A model generated the notes under the pieces. The model ran no database searches. It worked only from the letters and a program-made list of their open reading frames with translations, and had not been told where the DNA came from. Position numbers and translations under genes: made by a program. A stretch of DNA of 12,850 nt, taken from assembly GCA_023252065.1 (NCBI GenBank), contig JAHEXO010000013.1, forward strand, positions 1 to 12,850, given 5' to 3'. The DNA is from Nocardioides sp. GTDB taxonomy: Bacteria > Actinomycetota > Actinomycetes > Propionibacteriales > Nocardioidaceae. Positions within the stretch are counted from its first letter, which is position 1. Each line of letters opens with the position of its first letter. Shown here piece by piece: positions 1-6,867 of the stretch.

Positions 1-982
1 TGCCGGGCCCGCGGCCGTCGATGTGCATCGAGTAGTTCTCGATGCCGGCGCAGGAGCCGACCTGGCGCATCATCTCGACGTCGTACGTCGTCCGCATCCG
101 CAGGCGCTGCGCCTCGAGCAGCTTGCCCTGGCGCTCGAAGGTCGCGAGCCGCTCCTCGAGCTCGGTCTCGATGCCGTTGATCGCCCGCTCCATGCGCTCG
201 GGGCCCGCGACGTAGTGGGTGGCGGGGAAGACGTAGAGCTCGTCGTCCTCGCTGATCACCTCGCCCGTGACCGGGTGGAGCGTCATCAGCCGCTCCACCT
301 CGTCGCCGAAGAACTCCACGCGCACGGCGTGCTCCTCGTAGACCGGGAAGATCTCGAGGGTGTCGCCGCGCACCCGGAACGTGCCGCGGGTGAAGGTCAT
401 GTCGTTGCGCGTGTATTGGATCTCGACCAGGCGCCGCAGGATCGAGTCGCGGTCGCGCTCGTCGCCGACCTTGAGCTTGAGCATGCGGTCGACGTATTCC
501 TGGGGGGTGCCGAGACCGTAGATGCACGACACGGTCGAGACCACGATCACGTCGCGCCGGGTCAGGAGGGAGTTGGTCGCGGAGTGCCGCAGCCGCTCGA
601 CCTCCTCGTTGATCGAGGAGTCCTTCTCGATGTAGGTGTCGGTCTGAGGGACGTAGGCCTCGGGCTGGTAGTAGTCGTAGTAGGAGACGAAGTATTCGAC
701 CGCGTTGTGCGGGAAGAGCATCCGCAGCTCGTTGGCGAACTGCGCCGCCAGCGTCTTGTTGGGCTGCATCACCAGGATCGGCCGCTGCACCTGCTCTGCG
801 ACCCAGGCCACGGTCGCGGTCTTGCCGGTGCCGGTGGCGCCGAGCAGCACGACGTCCTGCACGCCGCCCTTGATCCGGCGCACGATCTCCTCGATCGCGG
901 CCGGCTGGTCGCCGCTCGGCTGGTAGTCGGAGACCACCTCGAACGGCGCCACGCGGCGCTCCAGATCGGTCACAGGTCGCAT
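1..982 (-). CDS. uvrB: UvrB, excinuclease ABC subunit B (partial, N-terminal 327 residues)
   Basis: UvrB is the damage-verifying helicase-like subunit of UvrABC nucleotide excision repair in the cytoplasm; it is loaded by UvrA and recruits UvrC. The translation from the ATG at 982 begins [10 protein letters not shown] and shows the Walker A motif GATGTGKT (residues 48-55), the [10 protein letters not shown] helicase motif, and the family-typical beta-hairpin [12 protein letters not shown] near residues 101-112 that clamps damaged [19 protein letters not shown] and [12 protein letters not shown] are also highly conserved UvrB blocks. The left window edge cuts the gene, so helicase motifs V-VI and the UvrC-binding C-terminus are not visible. 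The ATG is supported by a TAGGCT box 7 bp upstream, which suggests a leaderless transcript. I see no clear actinobacterial LexA box in the 51-bp gap to the divergent gene, so SOS control cannot be claimed. The long reading frame on the opposite strand (23-1024) is a shadow. Confidence 0.97.
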   Translation of the reverse strand, partial: MRPVTDLERRVAPFEVVSDYQPSGDQPAAIEEIVRRIKGGVQDVVLLGATGTGKTATVAWVAEQVQRPILVMQPNKTLAAQFANELRMLFPHNAVEYFVSYYDYYQPEAYVPQTDTYIEKDSSINEEVERLRHSATNSLLTRRDVIVVSTVSCIYGLGTPQEYVDRMLKLKVGDERDRDSILRRLVEIQYTRNDMTFTRGTFRVRGDTLEIFPVYEEHAVRVEFFGDEVERLMTLHPVTGEVISEDDELYVFPATHYVAGPERMERAINGIETELEERLATFERQGKLLEAQRLRMRTTYDVEMMRQVGSCAGIENYSMHIDGRGPG

Positions 983-989
983 GACGGCC

Positions 990-995
990 AGCCTA
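990..995 (-). promoter_or_regulatory. Candidate -10 box of uvrB (TAGGCT), leaderless
   Basis: Read on the minus strand, TAGGCT lies exactly 7 bp before the uvrB ATG. A TANNNT box at this distance places the transcription start at or next to the start codon, as in actinobacterial leaderless mRNAs. No convincing -35 element is visible. Confidence 0.5.
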
Positions 996-1021
996 GACGC
1001 GGCCACCGACAACGGCCTGAG

Positions 1022-1027
1022 TAGTTT
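1022..1027 (+). promoter_or_regulatory. Candidate -10 box of the phospholipase D-like gene (TAGTTT)
   Basis: TAGTTT is 6 bp before the GTG at 1034, with no purine-rich ribosome site in between (spacer ggcggc). The geometry fits leaderless transcription. Confidence 0.45.
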
Positions 1028-1033
1028 GGCGGC

Positions 1034-2293
1034 GTGAGCCGCTCCTCGTCCGTCGACCACTGGATCGGCCTGCTCCGCCGGGCCACGGTCGCGGTCGTGC
1101 TCGCGCCGTTCGCCCTGGCGATCGGGATGACGCTGGTCGACTCCTACCGCCGCAGGGGCAAGCGCCGCATCGTGTCGTTCCCGACCGATCCCCCGGCGAC
1201 CGTGCCCGTCGGCGAGGGCGAGGTCACGACGTACACCTTCGGTCACGACCTCTACGCCGACATGCTCGCCGCGATCGACGGCGCCCAGCGGCAGGTGCTG
1301 CTCGAGACCTACATCTGGAAGGGCGACGCCGTCGGGCAGCAGTTCAAGAGCGCCCTCGAGCGGGCCGCGGCCCGCGGGGTCGAGGTCTACGTCATCTACG
1401 ACAGCTTCGCCAACCTGGTGGTCTCCCCACGCTTCAAGCGCTTCCCTCCAGGGATCAAGGTGCTCCGCTACCCCGTGTACGCCGCGGGGTGGCGTCCGTT
1501 CGACCTGCGGCGCTACGGGCGCGACCACCGCAAGATCCTCGTGGTCGACGACAGCGTCGGCTTCGTCGGCGGCTACAACATCGGCTCGGCCTTCGCCACG
1601 GAGTGGCGCGACACCCACGTCCGGATCACCGGCCCCGGCGTCTGGGACCTCAAGCGGGCGTTCGCCGACTTCTGGAACCTCAACCGGCGCCGCCGGCTGC
1701 GGACCAGCGAGCGACCCCTCCTCATCGAGACCGCCTCGACCTGGGAGCCCACGATCCGGTTCCACCGCAACGTGCCGCGGCTGTGGATGTTCCCGATCCG
1801 GTCGATGTACCTCGAGGCGATCACCCGGGCCAGCCGCAACATCTGGATCACCACCGCCTACTTCCTGCCCGACCAGGACCTCGTCGACGCTCTCACCGCT
1901 GCGGCCCGCCGCGGGGTCGACGTCCGGCTGCTGATCCCGGCCAAGTCCAACCACGTCGTCGCCGACTGGATCTCGCGCGGCTACTTCTCCCAGCTGCTCA
2001 ACGCCGGCGTCCGGCTGCTGCGCTACCGCGACGCCATGGTGCACGCCAAGACCGCCACCATCGACGGCACCTGGTCGACGGTCGGCACCGCCAACATCGA
2101 CCGGCTCAGCCTCACCGGCAACTACGAGATCAACGTCGAGATCATCGACCCCGCGCTGGCGGAGTCACTGGAGCGGATCTTCGCCGTCGACGAGTCCCAC
2201 TCCCTCGAGCTCACCAGCTCGGAGTGGGAGGCCCGCGACATCTACCGGCGCTTCACCGAGTTCGTGCTCAACCCCCTGCGCCCCTTGTTGTAG
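1034..2293 (+). CDS. Phospholipase D-like / cardiolipin synthase-like membrane protein
   Basis: This 419-residue protein has a single N-terminal hydrophobic segment (about residues 13-35) after a short basic stretch, so it is probably membrane-anchored. It carries two full HKD motifs of the phospholipase D superfamily: H165-R-K167 with D172 ([13 protein letters not shown]), and H337-A-K339 with D344 ([10 protein letters not shown]). Each is followed by the usual G/N-rich strand (GGYNIG, GTANID). Two HKD motifs in one chain form one active site that works through a phospho-histidine intermediate. In bacteria of this length the commonest role is cardiolipin synthesis from phosphatidylglycerol or CDP-diacylglycerol, but a phospholipase or another phosphatidyltransferase role is possible. 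It has one predicted helix rather than the two N-terminal helices of E. coli ClsA. The GTG start is chosen because the protein aligns from the anchor onward and a TAGTTT box is 6 bp upstream. It is divergent from uvrB, and its stop is only 6 bp from the stop of the convergent hydrolase. Confidence 0.9.
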   Translation: MSRSSSVDHWIGLLRRATVAVVLAPFALAIGMTLVDSYRRRGKRRIVSFPTDPPATVPVGEGEVTTYTFGHDLYADMLAAIDGAQRQVLLETYIWKGDAVGQQFKSALERAAARGVEVYVIYDSFANLVVSPRFKRFPPGIKVLRYPVYAAGWRPFDLRRYGRDHRKILVVDDSVGFVGGYNIGSAFATEWRDTHVRITGPGVWDLKRAFADFWNLNRRRRLRTSERPLLIETASTWEPTIRFHRNVPRLWMFPIRSMYLEAITRASRNIWITTAYFLPDQDLVDALTAAARRGVDVRLLIPAKSNHVVADWISRGYFSQLLNAGVRLLRYRDAMVHAKTATIDGTWSTVGTANIDRLSLTGNYEINVEIIDPALAESLERIFAVDESHSLELTSSEWEARDIYRRFTEFVLNPLRPLL

Positions 2294-2299
2294 CAGGAG

Positions 2300-3406
2300 C
2301 TAAGGCAGGAGAGCGGCGGCCACGGCCTCCCACACCTGGACCGCCGGGATCTCGTCGGTGAGGCCGTTGCAGAGCACCACGAGCGTGAGGCCGCTCTCCC
2401 GCTGAGACGCGCCCAGCGTCGAGAACCCTCCATAGCGCCCGCGATGTCCCTGCCAGGCGCCGCCCGGACCGAGCACCGCGAAGGTGCCCATCCCGTAGGT
2501 CTTCTGCTCCGGCTCGTCTCCGGCGGCGGCCTGGGGCGTGACCGTGGTCATCACGCGGACCGTGGGCGGGTCGAGCAGCGTCTCGCGCACGAAGAGGGCG
2601 TCGAGGAACATCCCCACTCCGACGGCCGTGCCGGCGAAGAGCCCGTCGCCGAAGGGCAGGCCGAACAGGTCGGTCGGGACGCCGGCGGCCTGGTAGGCGG
2701 CGTAAGGGTGGACGAACGTGCCGTCGGGATGCTCGTCGTAGCCGTGAGCGAGCCGGCCGAGCGGCACGGCCGACCGGTCCAACGTGAGCACGTCGTCAGC
2801 CAGGTCGCCGTGCACGAATGACGTCCAGGCGGCCTGGATCGCCCGGTCGCCGCCGAGGATCCGCGACAGCACCTCGGTGAGGACGATGTAGCCGGTGTTG
2901 GAGTAGGCCCAGCGGTCACCGGGCTCGACCGGCTCGCGGAGCCCCGCGGCGAGGACGGCGAACGTGAAGACGCGGTCGGGGTCGTACGCCTCACCGCCAC
3001 GACCTTCCTCCGGCGGGAACAGGGTTTGTACCTCCGGGGACTCGTAGAGGTCGGGGTAGCCGGAGGTGTGGGTCAACAACATCCGGGGCGTCACCACGGT
3101 CGCTCCGGGGAGGTCGTCACCGCGGACCGCCGAGATCGGCGCGTCCAGGTCGAGGAGCCGCTCCTCCATCAGACGCAGGGCGAGAGCGGCGACCAACGTC
3201 TTGCCGAGGCTGGCCAGGCAGAACACGGTGTCGTCGGTGATCGGCGTGCCGGTCTCGAGGTCGGCGAGGCCCGCTGAGCCGGTCCAGAGCACCTCGCCCC
3301 GCCGGACCAGGGCGGCCTGTGCGCCCGGCGCCCGCGATGCGGCAAGAGCGCGGTTGAGAGTCTCGTCGAGACCGGCAACGGTCGGATCCTGCAGCACCCG
3401 CGACAC
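2300..3406 (-). CDS. Beta-lactamase-fold serine hydrolase (class C / esterase family)
   Basis: This 368-residue protein of the class C beta-lactamase / penicillin-binding-protein-like family has all three active-site motifs. S66-L-G-K69 is the SxxK nucleophile motif (VFCLASLGKT). Y168-S-N170 is the YxN motif (WAYSNTGY). H321-R-G323 takes the place of KTG, as in many esterase or D-aminopeptidase-like members. LLTHTSGYPD (residues 110-119) is another family block. There is no signal peptide or lipobox, so it is probably cytoplasmic and unlikely to give beta-lactam resistance; its substrate (ester, peptide or amide) cannot be told from sequence. The GTG at 3406 lies 13 bp after the stop of the upstream DNA glycosylase gene, so the two are probably cotranscribed. 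No separate TANNNT box precedes this start, unlike most genes here. It converges on the phospholipase D gene with only 6 bp between stops, leaving no room for a terminator hairpin. Confidence 0.9.
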   Translation of the reverse strand: MSRVLQDPTVAGLDETLNRALAASRAPGAQAALVRRGEVLWTGSAGLADLETGTPITDDTVFCLASLGKTLVAALALRLMEERLLDLDAPISAVRGDDLPGATVVTPRMLLTHTSGYPDLYESPEVQTLFPPEEGRGGEAYDPDRVFTFAVLAAGLREPVEPGDRWAYSNTGYIVLTEVLSRILGGDRAIQAAWTSFVHGDLADDVLTLDRSAVPLGRLAHGYDEHPDGTFVHPYAAYQAAGVPTDLFGLPFGDGLFAGTAVGVGMFLDALFVRETLLDPPTVRVMTTVTPQAAAGDEPEQKTYGMGTFAVLGPGGAWQGHRGRYGGFSTLGASQRESGLTLVVLCNGLTDEIPAVQVWEAVAAALLP

Positions 3407-3419
3407 GCTAGTGGCTCGG

Positions 3420-4334
3420 CTACCGGACGGGCAGGTGCGTGCGCGGCGCCATCCGTGGCCCGTGGCGCGGTCGCCCGCCGGCCAGTCCGTGGATCAGGGC
3501 GACGACACGGTTGCGCTGCGGTCGCCAGGGCTCGAGGAAGGCCCGGAGCTCCTCGTCGTCGTACGGCGTGCCGGTCACGGCCCAGCCGACGTCCTTGGCG
3601 ATGTGGTAGTCACCGAAGCTGACCGCGTCAGGGTCGCCGAAGGCGCGCGACCTGATCTCGGCGGAGGTCCACTCGCCGATGCCGGGGAGCGTGCGCAGCT
3701 TGGCGTCGGCGTCGTCGCGGGTGAGCCGCTCGAGGGTGTCGGCGACGGTGGCGGCGCGCACGAGCGTGCGGGAGCGGGCGGGGTCGACGTGCATTCGCAG
3801 CCACTCCCACGACGGGATGCGGCGGACGGTCTCGGGCGACGGCTGGACCCAGAGCCGCAGGTCACGACCCGGCCCGGGCGCGCGGTCGCCGTAGCGGTGG
3901 ACCAGCCGGCGGAACCCGGCGAACGCCTCCTGGCCGGTGACCTTCTGCTCGATCACGGCCGGCGCCAGGGCCTCCCAGAGCCGGTGGGTGGCGCCGAACC
4001 GCACGTGGGGGCGCCGCCGCCAGGCCTCGGCCACCAGCGGGTGGAGGTCGGCCTGGAAGCCGTCCGGTTCGTCGTCGTCGCCGAGCAGCGCCGGGAGGCC
4101 GTCGAGCACCCAGACCGCGCCCGGGCCCCAGCCCTCGGCGTGCACCTCGCCGTCGCCGGTGCGGGACGAGACGCGCAGCGTGGTCGGCCCGGTGGGCGCG
4201 CGGACGCCGCGCCACACGTCGTCGCCGACGGTCCGGTATGTCGGGTCGCCACCGCCCCGGCGGTGGGGTGCGAGCAGCGCGGCGACGGAGACGGGTCGGT
4301 CGGGCCGCCACACACGTCGTACCGGCTCCGTCAC
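3420..4334 (-). CDS. AlkA-like DNA-3-methyladenine glycosylase, HhH-GPD family
   Basis: This 304-residue protein belongs to the HhH-GPD base-excision-repair superfamily. The helix-hairpin-helix is L216-PGIGEW-222, followed by a Pro/Gly-rich loop and a conserved aspartate, D242 (DAVSFGDYHIAKD), at the place of the catalytic Asp238 of E. coli AlkA. VIEQKVTGQEA (127-137) matches the helix that in AlkA-type enzymes reads roughly ILxQQV. Family members excise alkylated bases such as 3-methyladenine, giving an abasic site. It resembles the actinobacterial DNA-3-methyladenine glycosylase 2 group rather than MutY or Nth, because no [4Fe-4S] cysteine cluster is present. The GTG start is supported by TAGCGT 7 bp upstream. 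It is first of a likely two-gene unit with the serine hydrolase. The exact substrate range is inferred. Confidence 0.88.
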   Translation of the reverse strand: MTEPVRRVWRPDRPVSVAALLAPHRRGGGDPTYRTVGDDVWRGVRAPTGPTTLRVSSRTGDGEVHAEGWGPGAVWVLDGLPALLGDDDEPDGFQADLHPLVAEAWRRRPHVRFGATHRLWEALAPAVIEQKVTGQEAFAGFRRLVHRYGDRAPGPGRDLRLWVQPSPETVRRIPSWEWLRMHVDPARSRTLVRAATVADTLERLTRDDADAKLRTLPGIGEWTSAEIRSRAFGDPDAVSFGDYHIAKDVGWAVTGTPYDDEELRAFLEPWRPQRNRVVALIHGLAGGRPRHGPRMAPRTHLPVR

Positions 4335-4341
4335 CCGGTCG

Positions 4342-4347
4342 ACGCTA
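4342..4347 (-). promoter_or_regulatory. Candidate -10 box of the DNA glycosylase gene (TAGCGT)
   Basis: Read on the minus strand, TAGCGT is 7 bp before the GTG at 4334, which again fits a leaderless start. Confidence 0.45.
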
Positions 4348-4382
4348 GCCGACCGCGCCGACCGGGCCGTGGAGTCCTCGCG

Positions 4383-4423
4383 TGGTTTCGAGACGGTCGC
4401 AGAGCGACCTCCTCAACCAGCGA
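4383..4423. repeat. REP-like palindromic element (GGTTTCGAGAC ... CTCCTCAACC)
   Basis: The element has a perfect 6-bp hairpin, GGTCGC (4395-4400) with loop AGA and GCGACC (4404-4409). Flanks TGGTTTCGAGAC and TCCTCAACCAGCGA pair partly (GGTT with AACC, GAG with CTC). From memory, elements of this form are scattered in many copies between genes in Nocardioides-like genomes. This is the only complete copy in the window. It sits between the glycosylase promoter and the 3' end of gad. Confidence 0.65.
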
Positions 4424-4484
4424 GGCAGGCGACTTCCTCAACCAGCGAGACAGCCGGCTTCCTCAACCAGCGGGGCATCGCGTC
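4410..4484. repeat. Three-unit 25-bp tandem repeat
   Basis: The core TCCTCAACCAGCG begins at 4410, 4435 and 4460, an exact 25-bp period. Units 1 and 2 match at 22 of 25 positions; unit 3 keeps the core and then diverges. Unit 1 is the right end of the REP-like element, so the array looks like duplication of that end. Unit 3 runs into the gad stop codon (4483-4485 region). Confidence 0.8.
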
Positions 4485-5865
4485 AGTAGCCGGAGCCCTG
4501 CTTGACCTTGGCGCGCTCGGCCTCCGTGGTGCCGCCCTTCTCGTCCAGGGTGGTGCACGCGTCCTCGATGTCCTGGAGCAGCCGGTCGACCTGCTCGCGG
4601 CTCATCGTCTCCTTGACCAGGGCCCGCATGATCTTCACGTCCTGGGCGTCGGGCGGGAGCGTGTAGGCCGGCACCATCCAGCCGCGCTCGGCCGAAAGCT
4701 GGAAGGCGAGGTCGGACTCGTCGTATCCCCCCTCGTGCGACACGAGGCGGAAGGCGACCAGGGGCAGCTGCTCCTGCTCGTCGCCGATCACCTCGAAACG
4801 ACCGTTGCGGCGCAGGCCGTCGGCCAGGGCCTTGGCGTTTGCCTTCATCTGCTCCATGACGTAGGTGTAGCCCTCGCGGCCGAGCCGGACGAAGTTGTAG
4901 TACTGCGCCAGCACCATCGAGGCGCCAGTGGAGAAGTTGAGGGTGAAGGTGGCGTCGGTCTTGCCCAGGTAGTTCTCGTAGAACACCAGGTCCTCGGCCA
5001 GGTCGGACTTCTAACGGAAGACCAGCCAGCCGATGCCGGGGTAGACCAGGCCGTACTTGTGGCCCGACACGTTGATCGACCGGACCTGCTCGAGCTGGAA
5101 GTCCCAGACGGAGTGCGGGTAGAGGAACGGCCACACGAAGCCGCCACTCGCGCCGTCGACGTGCATGGGGATGTCCAGCCCCTTCTCGGCCTTGACGTCG
5201 AGGAGCAGCTGGTTGATGCCCGTGATGTCGTCCATGTGACCGGTGAACGTCGTACCGAGGACGCCGACGACACCGATCGTGTTCTCGTCGAGCTGCGGAG
5301 CGACGTCGTCGGGGCCGATCGTGTACTTGCCCTCCGCCAGCGGGATGATCCGCGGCTCCACGTCGAAGTAACGGCAGAACTTCTCCCACACCACGTGCAC
5401 GTCGCCGCCGAAGACCAGGTTGGGCTGGTCCACCGACTTCTGCGCGGCCGCGCGGCGCTCCTTCCACTTCCACTTCAGCGACAGCGCACCGAGCATGATC
5501 GCCTCGGACGAGCCCTGGGTCCGGCAGCCTGTGGTCTCACCCGGCGCGTGGAACAGGTCGGCCAGCATCCGCACGCAGCGCTGCTCGATCTCGGCGGAGA
5601 TCGGGTACTCCGCGTGGTCGATGAAGTTGGTGTGCAGGTTCTCGGCGATGATCCGCTGGGCCTCCGGCTCCATCCACGTGGTCACGAAGGTCGCCAGGTT
5701 GCGGTTGGGGTCGCCCTCCATCGCCAGGTCCTCGGCCACGAGGCGCATCGCGTCGGTCGGGGTCATCCCGACGTCGGGGAAGTGCGACGAGGGCGATGCC
5801 TCGGTCAGGAAGCGGTTCCCGTACAGAGCTTCGGCTCGGTGGTCTCGGGCAGGCGAGCTGGTCAT
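4483..5865 (-). pseudogene. gad: Glutamate decarboxylase (PLP-dependent), interrupted by an in-frame TAG
   Basis: Glutamate decarboxylase converts L-glutamate to GABA and CO2, consuming a proton, with pyridoxal phosphate in the cytoplasm. Read from the ATG at 5865 to the TGA at 4483 the frame encodes 460 codons, close to the 466 residues of E. coli GadB. It has the group II decarboxylase blocks: RTQGSSEA (115-122), HVDGASGGF with D237 for the PLP ring, and SGHKYG with the Schiff-base lysine K270. Codon 285 (5011-5013) is TAG instead of a sense codon, right after WLVFR. The rest (KSDLAEDLVFYENYLG..., residues 286-460) continues in the same frame with no other fault, including LNFS, QYYNF and LGREGYT. 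The first piece alone lacks much of the C-terminal part, so it should be inactive. A restart at the GTG at 4986, with GAGG 5 bp before it, would give a fragment without lysine. A reading frame continues 13 codons above 5865 but is not family-like. The gene lies 57 bp after a membrane-protein gene on the same strand. Nonsense mutation, sequence error or recoding all remain open. Confidence 0.88.
5011..5013 (-). other. In-frame amber codon splitting gad
   Basis: The minus-strand codons read CTG GTC TTC CGT TAG AAG TCC GAC CTG. Both sides are good decarboxylase sequence in one frame, so only this one codon breaks the gene. In homologues remembered from mycobacteria and E. coli this position is a Ser or Asp after Arg; a TCG to TAG change would be a single substitution. 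Confidence 0.9.
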
Positions 5866-5922
5866 GCCGCCAGCCAAACACCGGGGCGACGAGCCGCACC
5901 TCACCCGCTGTGGGTTAAAGAG

Positions 5923-6813
5923 TCACTCCGTGGCGGGGCGGTCGAACATCTGGACGATGCCGCCGACCGCGAAGCACGCGGCGCCGAGGAAGGTGCCCCA
6001 GTCGGCGAGGTCGAGGTTCAGCGCCTCCGACGTGGCCGGACGGGTGTACGCCGCGAGCCCGGCCAGGAAGAACAGCACCGAGCCGACCTGGTTGACGAAG
6101 AAGATCCACCACCCGATCTCGTGGAGGCGCACCCCCATCCGGCCGTGGCAGATCTCGAGCAGCGCGAGGTGCCCGGACAGGAGGAAGCAGATGCAACCCA
6201 GCATGTCGGGGACCCAGATCCAGGTGTTGGCCTGGCGAACGGTGAAGTTCTGGCCGAACGCCGCGACCAGGCTCACCGCGAACAGCAGGGTGCCGACGAA
6301 CAGCACCGTGGCGCTCAGCCAGCCGAGGTCGTGCGGTCGGGGGCGCCACCAGCGCCAGCCCGTCGACGTCAGCGAGCCGTCCTCGTCGATGTCGGTCGGC
6401 GCGTTGGAGGCCTGGAGCACCGAGGAGTAGCCGCCCAGGCTGAAGAAGAAGCCCCCGACCAGGTAGACCGTGTCGACCTCGCGGGCGGCCTGGCTCCCGA
6501 GCTGCGCCATCAGAGCGCCGATCGCGAAGAGCGACCCGCCCAGGAAGAACGACGTCGCGGCCAGGAGGTTGATCCGGACCAGGCGGCGTGCCGTGGTCGG
6601 CGCGGCGAGAGCGGTGCCCGTGGCCGCGCCCTGCGCGTCGTACAGCTCGACGAGGCCGCGCCGGCGCGCCCGGCGCGAGGCCCACCGCGCCGACATCCCG
6701 TCGGGCAGGTCCCAGGTGACACCGGTGGTGAACCAGCCGGTGTGGTCGACGGCGCGTCGACGCCAGTGACCGGGTCGACGGAGGGAGAGAGCCTCCTCAG
6801 GATCCTTCGCCAC
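5923..6813 (-). CDS. Six-helix integral membrane protein of unknown function (possibly YrhK-like)
   Basis: This 296-residue protein has a basic, cytoplasmic-looking N-terminal 80 residues and about six membrane segments near residues 81-103, 115-134, 165-186, 200-221, 233-254 and 271-290. Repeated patterns of the type N-x-x-GS-x-x-F-x-x-G (NLLAATSFFLGGSLFAIG, NQVGSVLFFLAG) recall the YrhK-like membrane domain and suggest an internal duplication. That is a tentative resemblance. No transport, enzyme or metal-binding motif is clear. The GTG at 6813 is chosen because a TAGGGT box is 7 bp upstream and because the reading frame above it overlaps the dioxygenase gene on the other strand and makes no sense as protein. 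It is divergent from kynA and lies 57 bp upstream of gad on the same strand, so the two could be cotranscribed. It does not look like the GABA antiporter GadC, which has about twice as many helices. Confidence 0.8.
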   Translation of the reverse strand: MAKDPEEALSLRRPGHWRRRAVDHTGWFTTGVTWDLPDGMSARWASRRARRRGLVELYDAQGAATGTALAAPTTARRLVRINLLAATSFFLGGSLFAIGALMAQLGSQAAREVDTVYLVGGFFFSLGGYSSVLQASNAPTDIDEDGSLTSTGWRWWRPRPHDLGWLSATVLFVGTLLFAVSLVAAFGQNFTVRQANTWIWVPDMLGCICFLLSGHLALLEICHGRMGVRLHEIGWWIFFVNQVGSVLFFLAGLAAYTRPATSEALNLDLADWGTFLGAACFAVGGIVQMFDRPATE

Positions 6814-6820
6814 GAGCCGG

Positions 6821-6826
6821 ACCCTA
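6821..6826 (-). promoter_or_regulatory. Candidate -10 box of the membrane-protein gene (TAGGGT)
   Basis: Read on the minus strand, TAGGGT is 7 bp before the GTG at 6813. It is the mirror image of the TAGGGT box of the divergent dioxygenase gene. Confidence 0.5.
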
Positions 6827-6854
6827 GCGTGACGGCGCGGCGCCGGCGCAGCAC

Positions 6855-6860
6855 TAGGGT
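6855..6860 (+). promoter_or_regulatory. Candidate -10 box of tryptophan 2,3-dioxygenase (TAGGGT)
   Basis: TAGGGT is 7 bp before the GTG at 6868, fitting a leaderless start. The two mirrored boxes are 28 bp apart, so polymerases at both promoters would overlap. Confidence 0.5.
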
Positions 6861-6867
6861 CGGTGCC

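Noticed and set aside
23..1024. Plus-strand open frame antisense to uvrB
   Set aside because: UvrB on the minus strand is unambiguous; the plus-strand product has repetitive Val/Leu/Asp/Gly composition and no domain.
2300..3406. True antibiotic-resistance beta-lactamase
   Set aside because: The three-motif fold is present, but there is no export signal and the third motif is HRG, which fits the broad esterase/peptidase-like relatives better.
4410..4484. 25-bp repeats as a short CRISPR array
   Set aside because: The repeats are directly joined and degenerate, with only about 12 bp between the 13-bp cores, no spacers of normal length and no cas genes.
5011..5013. Amber codon as pyrrolysine or other programmed recoding site
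   Set aside because: No recoding signal or Pyl genes are visible, and homologues as remembered have an ordinary residue here; nonsense mutation or sequence error is simpler.
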